DNA from: Theobroma cacao
Lineage: Eukaryota; Streptophyta; Magnoliopsida; Malvales; Malvaceae
Reading direction: 5' to 3'
NCBI RefSeq assembly: GCF_000208745.1
Contig: NC_030853.1
Location: 7,172,554 to 7,236,553 of the forward strand
DNA length: 64,000 nt
Shown: positions 46,981 through 56,209 of the stretch, one piece after another
How the letters are laid out: the number at the start of each line of letters is the position of its first letter
Numbering within the stretch: the first letter of the stretch is position 1
The notes under the pieces: generated by a model
The model's input: only the letters and a program-made list of their open reading frames with translations
Database searches by the model: none
What the model was told of the DNA's origin: nothing
Made by a program: the position numbers and the translations under genes

Positions 46981-47622
46981 TAGGAGTCCCAAACATCCAA
47001 TGCAATGGTCTCAAGTACTCTTTCTGTTTGTAATATGGATGCTCGAGTACTGTTTGATCCTGGTGCTACCCATTCTTTTATTTCTCCATGTTTTGCATCT
47101 CATTTGGGTAAAGATCGTGCTAGGAGAGAGGAACAATTAATAGTGTCTACTCCTTTAAAGAAGGTATTTATGGCTGAATGGGAATATGAGTCCTGTGTAG
47201 TTCGAGTCGAGGATAAGGACACTTTGGTTAATCTAGTGGTGTTAGACACCTTAGACTTTGACGTGATTTTGGGAATGGATTGGCTGGCACCCTACCATGC
47301 CAATGTGGATTGTTATCATAAATTGGTGAAATTTGATTTTCCCAGTGAGCCCTCATTTAGTATTCAAGAAGATAGGAGTAATGCTCCAACTAATTTGATA
47401 TCGGTCATGTCTACTAGAAAGTTATTAAGACAGGGTTGTTTACATTACTTGGCTGTGGTAAGGGACACTCAGGCGAAGGTTCGAGATATAAGCCAAGTGT
47501 CGGTGGTGAATGAGTTCAAGGATGTATTTCTCGAGGAACTACCAAGTTTGCCTCCCGAGAGGGAAATTGAATTTTGTATAGATTTGATTCCCTACATTAG
47601 ACCTATATCCATACCCCCATAA
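46981..47622 (+). pseudogene. G1 protease
   Basis: A 205-residue open stretch starts at Met 47005, but the true frame enters from gag through a stop at 46981. Retropepsin motifs: [13 protein letters not shown] with the catalytic Asp at residue 18 followed by Pro-Gly instead of the usual Ser/Thr-Gly, and [10 protein letters not shown] at residues 85-94. Then comes the linker leading to RT ([20 protein letters not shown]). It would cut Gag-Pol into mature proteins. It ends at a stop at 47620. Confidence 0.88.
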
Positions 47623-48840
47623 AAAATGGCACCTGCAGAGCTTAAAGAACTTAAGGAACAGTTGGAAGATTTGTTGGATAAAGGCTTCATCCATCTTAGT
47701 GTCTCCCTATGGGGAGCACCAGTGTTATTTGTAAAGAAGAAAGATGGGTCACTTAGGCTGTGCATTGACTACCGATAGCTTAATAAAGTGACGGTGAAGA
47801 ATAAGTATCCACTTCCAAGAATAGATGATTTATTTGATCAACGACAAGAAGCACAATGTTTCTCTAAAATAAATCTACGATCTGGGTACCATCAGTTAAG
47901 GATCCGGAATGAAAATATACCCAAGACCGCATTTCGAACAAGATATGAGCATTATGAGTTCTTGGTGATGTCATTTGGGCTTACGAATGCTCCTGCGGCC
48001 TTTATGGATTTGATGAACAGGGTGTTCAAGCCCTATTTGGACAAGTTTGTGGTGGTGTTTATTGATGACATCTTGATCTACTCGAAGAGTTGAGAAGAGC
48101 ACGAGCAACATCTTAAGATAGTGCTCTAAACTTTAAGAGAACATCGACTATATGACAAGTTCTCCAAGTGTGAGTTTTGGCTTGAAAGCTTTGCTTTTTT
48201 AGGACATGTGGTATCCAACGATGGGGTACAAGTTGATCCAAAGAAAGTTGAGGTAGTGGAGAAGTGGCCAAGGCTGACCTTAGTTACGGAGATTAGAAGT
48301 TTTTTCGGTTTGGCTGGCTATTATAGTTGTTTTGTGAAGGACTTCTCCAAAATAGTCATCCCTCTGACTAAGCTGACATGTAAGGATACAAAGTTTGAGT
48401 GCTCAGATGCCTGTGAGAATAGCTTTGAGAAGCTTAAGGCATGTCTCACCACAGCTCTAGTATTAAGCCTAACACAAGGCACCGGGGGTTATACGGTATT
48501 CTATGATGCATCACGGATTGGTTTAGGGTGTGTATTAATGCAGCATGGGAAGGTGATTGTGTATACATCAAGGCAACTTAAAAAGCATGAGCAGAATTAC
48601 CCCACACAAGATTTGGAGATGGCAGCAATCGTGTTTGCCTTAAAGATTTGGAGACATTATTTGTATCGTGAGACTTGTGAGATATATACAGACCACAAAA
48701 GCCTGAAGTATATATTTCAGCTGAGGGATCTTAACTTGCGACAATGTAGATGGATGGAGTTGCTAAAAGATTATGATTGTACTATTCTCTATCATTTAGG
48801 TAAGGCAAATGTAGTGGCGGATGCCTTGAGTCGAAAATTG
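47623..48840 (+). pseudogene. G1 reverse transcriptase and RNase H
   Basis: In the same frame as protease. RT motifs in order: [82 protein letters not shown] and the catalytic [10 protein letters not shown] near 48060-48090, then [16 protein letters not shown] and SFFGLAGYY. RNase [39 protein letters not shown] and [13 protein letters not shown]. Stops at 47776, 48091 and 48127 interrupt an otherwise intact protein. RT copies the RNA into DNA and RNase H removes the template. Catalytic residues remain visible. Confidence 0.92.
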
Positions 48841-49971
48841 ATAGGGAGCTTGGCACATATCTCCACAGATAGGAGATTCTTGATTAGGGAGATGCATAGC
48901 TTGGGAGACATAGGTGTGCACTTGGAAGTTTCGGAGATAGGTGCATTGCTAGCTCATTTTAAAGTGAGGCCTATCTTAATGGACCGGATTAAAGAAGCAC
49001 AAAGCAAAGATGAGTTTATAGCTAAGGCCTTAGAGGACCCTCAAGGAAGGAAAGGAAAGATGTTTACTCAAGTTACAGATGGAGTGATGAGATATGGAAC
49101 TAGACTATATGTGCTTGATAGTGATGGATTGAGGAGAGAAATATTGGAGAAAATGCACATGGCAGCTTATGTGGTACATTCGGGCACTACAAAGATGTAT
49201 CAAGATTTGAAAGAGGTATATTGGTGGGAAGGACTCAAGAAAGATGTAACCAAGTTTGTCTCCAAGTGCCTCGTTTGCCAACAGATTAAGGCCGAGCATC
49301 AAAAGCCTGTAGGGCTATTACAGCCGTTACTAGTGCCAGAGTGGAAGTGGGAGCGTATTACCATGGACTTTGTAATAGGTTTGCCTCGGACTAGTGGGGG
49401 TTACGATTTGATCTAGGTCATAGTAGATCGGTTAACTAAATTAGCTCACTTCTATCTAGTTAAAACTACATATGAGGCTGCCTAGTATGCCCAGCTTTAT
49501 GTAGACCAGATAATACGACTGCATGGCATTCCTGTTTCTATAGTATCTGACAAAGGAGCACAATTCACCAGTAGGTTCTGGAAAAAGTTGCAGGAAGCAT
49601 TGGGCACTAAGTTGAATTTTAGCATGGCTTTCCACCCACAAATTGATGGCCAGTCTGAACGGACCATTCAGACATTGGAGGATATGTTGAGGGCCTGTGT
49701 AATAGACCTTGGGGTCAGGTGGGATCGATATTTACCCTTAGTGGAGTTTGCCTACAACAACAATTTCCAAACTAGCATCCCAATGGCACCATTTCAAGCA
49801 TTATATGGAAGGAGGTGCAGGTCACCTATTGGATGGCTAGAAGTGGGAAAAAGGAAACTTTTAGGGCCTAAGTTGGTGTAGGACACCACCGAGAAAATAT
49901 GCATGATTCGTCAAAGGATGTTAACAGCATAAAGTAGACAAAAGTTCTATGTTGATAACAAACGAAGGGAC
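48841..49971 (+). pseudogene. G1 integrase (zinc finger and DDE core)
   Basis: Continues in the same frame. HHCC finger: [10 protein letters not shown] then [14 protein letters not shown] (49150-49310). DDE core: TMDFVIGLP (first Asp, about 49360), the SDKGAQFTS motif (second Asp, about 49548) and HPQIDGQSERTIQTLEDML (Glu, about 49640-49680). Then FAYNNNFQTSIPMAPFQALY and YGRRCRSPIGW. Stops at 49414, 49483, 49879 and 49930. All catalytic residues are present. Integrase joins the DNA copy to the chromosome. Confidence 0.92.
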
Positions 49972-50407
49972 TTGGAATTTCAAGTGGGAGATCATGTCTT
50001 TTTTAAGGTCTCACTAATGAAAGGAATAATGAGGTTTGGCAAGAAAGGAAAGTTGAGCCCTCGATATATAGGACCTTTCGAGATCTTAGAAAGGGTTGGA
50101 GCAGTGGCATATCGTCTGGCATTATTGCCAGACCTTTTGAATATTCACCCCGTGTTTCATGTGTTAATGCTTAAGAAGTACAACCCGAATCCATCACATG
50201 TAATACAGTATGGAAACCATCCAGCTGAATAATGATCTAACCTATGAGGAGCAACCGGTAGCTATCCTTGATAGACAAGTCAAAAAGCTTCGTTCAAAGG
50301 AGATAGCCTTAGTGAAGGTGCTATGGCGAAGCCACATCAGCAAAGAGGTAACATGGGAAGCCGAGGAGGAGATGTAGACCAAGTATCCACACCTCTTCAA
50401 TATGTAG
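49972..50407 (+). pseudogene. G1 integrase C-terminus and chromodomain
   Basis: 49972-50205 encodes [39 protein letters not shown] and HPVFHVLMLKKYNP. A one-base frameshift near 50205-50212 moves the rest to another frame, where ETIQLNNDLTYEEQPVAILD, KLRSKEIALVKVLW and SKEVTWEAEEEM form a chromodomain of the Tekay type, ending KYPHLFNM after one more stop. The chromodomain is thought to guide insertion to methylated histone marks, which fits the nest of heterochromatic repeats here. Confidence 0.88.
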
Positions 50408-50455
50408 AGGTATGCTACCTTATAGTTTGATTTAAATTTGGGGACCGAATTTCTT

Positions 50456-50469
50456 TTAGTGGGGGAGAA
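50456..50469 (+). promoter_or_regulatory. G1 polypurine tract
   Basis: ttagtgggggagaa, immediately before the 3' LTR; the purine core is gtgggggagaa. It primes plus-strand synthesis. Confidence 0.9.
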
Positions 50470-51329
50470 TGTGAAACCTTGACCTTTATAGACACGTAAC
50501 TGAAGGTGGAACTTATGTTTAAAGGTTTAGTTTGAGCTAATGATGCTAGTTTTACGTTATTTATAATTATTTTATGTTGTTATAAGAGTAGGATCAAAAA
50601 TAATTTTAATTGGCGAAGAAAGGTGCATAATGAACAATAGCCCTATTTACCTATGTTTCGGTTTTTCAAGTATATCTCCCACTACAGAAGTCCAAATGAC
50701 ATGATTGTTGATCATTAGAAAGCTAAGAGGCAGGGCTACAACTTTTATGCTTACCACTTTTCCAAGGTTTGGCGGATAGGTGGTCAAAATCTTTGTCGAA
50801 GTGAAAGAACTATGCTAGAAGAATAGAAATTAGCAGAATGTTTGAGTGCCGCGGTGCTGGAAATTGAGAGCCGCGACCCTCACTGTAAATTCCACAAATA
50901 ACAAGATTTTGGGGCTTTTGAAGCCAGGACTTTTGGGGGCTACTGAAGGGACCTCTTTCAAAGGATTTTGGACTTTTTCCTAGTGTTAAAAGAGTAAAAG
51001 ATTGCAGAAGAACAAAAGGAAGACAAATGGCATTGCTAAGGGCATTATTGTAATTTCATGAACAATTGGATAAGTTTTAACTATAAAAATCTTCATTCTC
51101 CAGCACCTTCCTCAGATTTCCAGCACTTCATCTTCTTCTTCTTCCTCTCATCCCACATTTTTTCACCTTCCATGGGAGCACTCTTCAAGCTTCCATAACC
51201 CTCTCAAGTTAGCCTTCATTTCCATGCTTTTGTGCATTTTTTTTATAGAACCTCTTATACTCTTTCACTCTTTCACCTTAAAACCCTTGAACTGTCTTAG
51301 ATCAATACTTTCTCTCATTAACTAAGAAA
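50470..51329 (+). mobile_element. G1 3' LTR, truncated
   Basis: Starts TGTGAAACCTTGACCTTT and matches the 5' LTR well over the first 400 bp. It holds the forward shared module (50660-50810), a GC-rich near-palindrome pair tgccgcggtgc / gccgcga (about 50848-50875) and the TATA box ctataaaaat (51081). It breaks at about 51329, after ctctcattaact, where the 5' LTR continues for another 1.5 kb. Confidence 0.85.
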
Positions 51330-51932
51330 TACAGATTTTAAAGCCCTAGAGTAAATTGAGAAATATAAATTTTAAAAACCCCGTGTTGGCACTACAGCAC
51401 CAAATGTTTGGCGCTGTGATGCCAAACTTACTGACTTGTGTAAAGGACATGTTTTCTTGACTTTTCAAGCTGTCTAGTGTAGCACTATTATGGTCTAGTT
51501 AATTGTAATGAGATTTTAACCGTGTTCTATTTAGAACTGGGCAAAGTGAAAAACATGAACGTTGTATCCTTTCCTCCTATCTTCCAATGGTCCAAGAATC
51601 ATGTTGATTAGACTTCTGTAGCTCGAGTTATGTATGAAATACCACATCATGTTCGGTGAAGTCTACACCTGGCCACCTTGTACAATTCATTGCCACTTGG
51701 CCCCTTCTCTTTTGAGGACCTTAAACACATAAGAACTAAATAAGCCATAGCTAAAATTAGGCATTTTTACCATACAAATGAACTAAAATAACTTGACGTA
51801 AACTAACTCAACCATGCGTTAACTAATTAAAGAAAAATGAAGAAAACTATAAAAAACTTTACCTAAACTCAAAGACTTGGCCATTTTATCATTCAAAATA
51901 TGGTAAGATAACTCTATAGAACAGAGTTATCA
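51330..51932 (-). mobile_element. Athila-type LTR fragment
   Basis: Minus strand starts TGATAACTCTGTTCTATAGA at 51932 and follows the Athila LTR (aaatggccaagtctttgagt, the taactaattaaag region, and so on) for about 600 bp, then stops. It has the shared module (51520-51640) and two near-palindromes, ttggcactacagcaccaaa and ttggcgctgtgatgccaa (51384-51425), with arms unlike those of the complete Athila. It replaces the missing end of the G1 3' LTR. No target duplication found. Confidence 0.75.
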
Positions 51933-53427
51933 TATATCAAAGGAGGCAAGATTGTATGAACTACCAAACGAAACTAAATCAAAGGGGTGAGACTCCGTTA
52001 ACTACATAAGGAAAGTTAAGCATTATACACAATGGCTAGTGGCTACTATCACTAGCTATAAGTCCATAACTCAAGTAGGCTCCACCAAAACATTTTGTCT
52101 TATGTTTCTAAATCATCAAATGTTCAATTCCAAATGAAAAAGGTGAATCCATTTAGCATCCAAAATCAAAGGGTTCAAAAAATATGAAGTCAAAGTATCC
52201 AAAGTCCATTTCCATCAAAAGATGAATTCAATTATTAACACATAAAAGTTTAAAACAATGACTAAATCAATTCATCAATCTCAAAGACAATTTGACTAGA
52301 TGTTAGGGCCTATGCAAAGCTAATCATTTTTCATTCCAAGTTTTCAAATCATCATTCATCCAAATAACCATAGACAAATATCAATTTTTGAGGCATCAAA
52401 CATTTGAAAGGCTTGTTCTCTATGCTTAAAACTAAATACATATTAACATATTTACTTAGCATACATAGATTTCATATAACAAGCTTGAAACCATTGTTCA
52501 CATCATAAGTTCATCAAAATATGTTTTAATGCGAGGTTGTAGAATAAACATGCTTGCTTATATAAAAATAATTAAAAACGTCGTATTTACCCACCTATTG
52601 AAGCGTGCCTTTTTCTCTAAGCACCTTTCATTGAAAGCTCAATTTCTTCAACAAACTCAAATACTTCAATAACACCTAAAAATGATGTTTAATCATCAAT
52701 ATTCTCAAAAACCCATAAAATTTTGTAATACATTCAATACCCATTTCTAACTTTACTTAATCTTTATTTATTTCCAATAACTTCCATTAATCTCTCATCC
52801 AAATCTTATACCTATTAAGCAAATAACTTATCTTACCTATCCTCTATCCTTCATCCTTGGTGAGCTTCTTATTGAGAGATCTAGCGAAATCTTAAAAATC
52901 TATAAAATGTTTCTAGCTTATAGAAAGCGAAAACAAAAATAAAAAAAACCAAGTTTTTGGGACTAAAAATCATTACATTTAACACTTAGAATACAAGGTT
53001 TGATGGTGGGATTTAATGGGTATTAAAAGGTGTGAAGTTTGAGAGAATGGGTGAAAGAACAAGAAGAAATGAAAAAATGAGTGAGTCTCGGGTATTATGG
53101 CTTTTAAGCCTATTTAAGCTGTTTAGGCAGTCAAGGGTGGACTACAGAGGGTTTGGGGTTGACCTTAGACTAGAATGCTTTCACTTCCCCTACTTTACTT
53201 CACATGGTTGACCTTTTCTGTACTAAGGTCGACATTTTAGGTCCAAACTTGTAAAAATTATCCTTTTTAAGCCTAATTCCATCCTAATTCCTTTCCATAA
53301 CCTTGATGATCTTTAATTATGAGTTCTCAAGGATAAAATTAAAGTTTTTACGCTACTCTTTGCATTTCTTAAGCTCACAAAGTTAATTGTCTAATTTATC
53401 CAAGTGGTGAAAACTATGGGTTTCACA
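51933..53427 (-). mobile_element. G2 5' LTR, remaining two thirds
   Basis: Minus strand starts TGTGAAACCCATAGTTTTCA at 53427; the first 300 bp match the G2 3' LTR piece at 10447-10143. Together with 42196-42923 it makes an LTR of about 2.2 kb. The part 51933-53100 has no second copy here to confirm it, so its assignment rests on position. Confidence 0.7.
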
Positions 53428-54060
53428 TCTTAGTGTATGAATAACAAGTTCTTTGTTGTAGAAAAGGTTTGGGAACACCTATTTTTGCAAAGGGTTTACT
53501 AATGTATACACCATATGGGATGAGCATGATGAATCATTCTGTTTCAGCCAAGCATCGACTTATTTTGTTGGGGAGCAAAACAAAGTTGTTAATGAAGTCA
53601 TAGTAGAAAATCCATATGCCAAAATTGTTATGGATGCTTTACGATCAGAGTTTCAGTTCAATGATGAGACCCAAATGAACCAATCTTTTCTGAAGATCCA
53701 AATTCGAATGTTGTATCCTTTTAATTATTGTTTAATGATGCTAATGCAACTTTATGGGTCAAACACAATAAACAGACAAAATTGTCAACTATGTACCAAT
53801 TATTAAATGTGAAGTCAAAGTTTAACATGAGTGAGGCATGCTTTAATCGTCTGATGTATCTAATGAAGGAGATTTTGCCATCGAATGAATCATTACCAAA
53901 TAACTTCTATGGAATGAAAACACACTTGAAGGAACTTGGGCTCGGCTATTAGAAAATTCATGCATGTAAAAATAATTGCATGTTGTTTTATAACAAATAT
54001 TCCAAGTTGTCTTACTATTCATGCTATGGTCATCCTTGGTATAAATCAAATAAATCAAGA
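53428..54060 (+). pseudogene. CACTA (En/Spm-like) transposase N-terminal fragment
   Basis: The open stretch 53728-53952 reads KLSTMYQLLNVKSKFNMSEA, FNRLMYLMKEILPSNESLPN and YGMKTHLKELGLGY, then after a stop KIHACKNNCMLFY, CYGHPWYK. This is the conserved front part of CACTA transposases (normally CPNDC-type cysteines after the GLGY helix). Before it, 53500-53727 reads a related, frame-shifted piece. Transposase would cut at CACTA ends. Terminal repeats were not seen. It was the insertion target of G2. Confidence 0.8.
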
Positions 54061-55004
54061 AGAGGAAGAGAGAAAAAATTCCTTTTAAAGAATGGGACCA
54101 GCTAGTTGATAACGTATGGTCCACACCCGAGTGACAGTCATGCTCACCAAGGCTAAGCAGAACCACCTGACAAAGAAGGATAGCAGCATTACAAAACATA
54201 CAAGCGATTCCTTGCCTTTCACCTTACATTAGAAAGGGATGGTAAGTGGTTTCATTTCAATACTACAAAAATCATTCACTTTAATAATACAATTCATTAT
54301 GTTGTTAACGATTGTGATACTATTCAATGATGTGTTTTTTATTCTTATTCTCTTTTTATGACTACAGTTCGAGGAAACACAACACCAACTAATGTTCTCT
54401 GAGCTTTCCAAATGCCATCACAAGCGGTAAAAAGGTACTAGAGAATTTGTGAAAAACAGGTCCAAGATTGTTTCTATAAGTAATATGTGTGTTTATATAT
54501 ATTTTTGATATATATGTTGCTTACCAATTAAATAACTTAATAATTTTAATTGCTTTTTTGTTTGTAGGAATCATACACTTCGGCTTTATCGCACAAGAAC
54601 GGTTGGGAGCCATCAACCCAACCAAAGTTTGATCTTGTGGCATGAACTGAGACAATTAAAGGGCCTAATAGTACTCAGACCCACGTTTACAAATTTGGCA
54701 CTAGAGTCCCTATTTCAAGACTTCTAGCTCTAGCTATAATGTTTGAGTCTGCTTATGGTCCTAAGGTTGCATGACCTTTATTGGTATGAGCCCTACAAGC
54801 CAATTTGTGGTTGTATGGGAATCACAATTTGAGATATTCATGTATGACATTTTGTTATTTATAACAAAATTGAGTTAGTTCATTATCCATATGTTTGTAG
54901 TTTAATTACTGTTATTCTTATGTAGATAAAGCCTAAGGAGCTATATATGCCGTGTAAAGGAATTATATTGTGATACAATTATGAGATCTTTATGCATCAA
55001 AGCA
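54061..55004 (+). other. Probable continuation of the CACTA remnant
   Basis: No clear domain. Short stretches such as 54361-54470 and 54570-54780 (HKNGWEPSTQPKFDL) have an amino-acid flavour of plant transposase C-termini, but I cannot assign them. Bounded on the right by the Sirevirus LTR. Confidence 0.35.
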
Positions 55005-56195
55005 TGTTGATCCCAAAGAAATGTGCTAGTGGGGGTGTGAATAGCACTTTGTGAATGTCACTAAACTTAACTTCTAATTGGGGGCTAGTTAAAGGTCAAT
55101 GAGGAGAAGTTAAATGCCAAATGAAAGAATGATTTAAAGAAGAATGAAATGAAAAATAAAAGAGGGTAGATAATGCACAAAGATTTATAGTGGTTCAGTC
55201 TCTTTGACCTACATCCACTACCTTCATTTTCCAATTAAGGATTTTCAAACCAAATCACTATAATTAGTGGAATTCCCAAGCATACACCAAGCTTTTACAA
55301 TGGCTTTTCACTGGCTCAGCCATAACTTTTAATAATGGTTTTTCCCAAAATCAACCAAAACCCAAATCTAACTTTTCCTAGGCTGAGTTAGAACCTATAA
55401 ATCCAATCAAGCTAACTCAAGCTTGATAAATCCCCTTAGAGTGACTCGCACACTCTAAGTAATCAAGAAGTACAGATATAAAAAAGTACCTATGATCACT
55501 AACTTGATCTGAATGGTACAAGATGAAGTGCTAAACTCTATTACAAAGATTGGAGTGAAATGCAAAAAAGATTAAGAAAGGTTTTGCTATTTTTGAGCTC
55601 TTTTTGATCTTGAGAGCATCTAATCTTCTTCTTAGCCGTTGGGGATGTCTTTTATACTTGAAAAACTAACTCTGATGCATGTTGACAGCTTCAGACTGTT
55701 GGACACAGTTTAGAGTCAATTCTAGCCGTTAGTCTGTCTTTAAGCATTCAAATTCAAATTTTTAGACAGTGTGCTCTTAGTTGACTAACCATGCTTCTTA
55801 GTTGATTAAGTCTTCTCTACCTTGTAATTAAATTCTCTAGCAGTGAGCTCTTAGCTGGCTAACAATACTTCTTAGTCGACTAAGTTTTCTTTGTTTCACA
55901 ATCTGCTTTACTCTTTTAATTAGTTAAGTAGGGCTTTAACAAATTAAGAGCTTACTATCTTTGAACCGGCCAACTTCACTTTTGAATTTTAGTTGACTAA
56001 CTCCCTTGGTTTTCCAACTAAGAGGGTTCTGTTTGTGGCTAATTTGTAACTCCTTATTCTTATGAGTTTTGATATTGGCTTTTCAATGATTGATTTATTA
56101 TTGACATACTTTTTCATCTTGCACACTCAGGTAGTATAGTTAGACATTAATGAGTGGGAATGTTTTATTATCATCAAAAACTTATGGAGCCAACA
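55005..56195 (-). mobile_element. Sirevirus 3' LTR, 1191 bp
   Basis: Minus strand starts TGTTGGCTCCATAAGTTTTT at 56195, directly after the polypurine tract, and ends ..ctttgggatcaaca at 55005, with TGTTG/CAACA ends. A cluster of TTAGTYGACTAA-like palindromes lies at 55776-56003. The bases left of it (AAGCA) would be its target duplication; the partner is outside the window. Confidence 0.85.
55776..56003. repeat. TTAGTCGACTAA-type palindrome cluster in Sirevirus LTR
   Basis: cttagttgactaacc (55776), cttagttgattaagt (55796), cttagctggctaaca (about 55849), cttagtcgactaagt (55870, perfect palindrome ACTTAGTCGACTAAGT when read with its flanks) and tttagttgactaact (about 55988). Sireviruses are known for repeated palindromic motifs in non-coding DNA. 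Confidence 0.8.
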
Positions 56196-56196
56196 A

Positions 56197-56209
56197 TCTC
56201 CCCTTTTTT
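56197..56209 (-). promoter_or_regulatory. Sirevirus polypurine tract
   Basis: Minus strand aaaaaaggggaga next to the LTR start; the typical form for this lineage. Confidence 0.88.

Larger units (their letters stand above)
42924..51329 (+). mobile_element. G1: Tekay-type Ty3/gypsy element, nearly full length
   Basis: 5' LTR 42924-45319, primer-binding site 45324, gag 45545-46980, pol 46981-50407 (protease, RT, RNase H, integrase, chromodomain), polypurine tract 50456-50469, truncated 3' LTR 50470-51329. Domain order protease-RT-RNase H-integrase-chromodomain identifies a chromovirus; the motifs fit the Tekay/Del branch. It sits in the G2 5' LTR. The bases before it are GTTAT, and a GTTAT also lies at 51926-51930, but that is part of another LTR start, so the target duplication is not proven. 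Confidence 0.9.
10143..53427 (-). mobile_element. G2: Tekay-type Ty3/gypsy element, heavily interrupted
   Basis: One minus-strand element can be followed through all later insertions. 5' LTR at 53427-51933 and 42923-42196; primer-binding site 42191-42180; gag 42179-41923 and 38921-37500; protease 37450-37283 and 34044-33787; RT 33700-33257; RNase H and RT end 18683-18247; integrase 18200-17223, 13776-13676 and 11109-10720; chromodomain 10720-10510; start of 3' LTR 10447-10143. Interrupted frames resume across insertions, several with target duplications. Its 3' end is cut by element E. The 43-kb span is mostly guests. Confidence 0.8.

Noticed and set aside
53728..53952. Small intact host gene
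   Set aside because: The peptide matches the front part of CACTA transposases, and the similarity continues past its stop codon.
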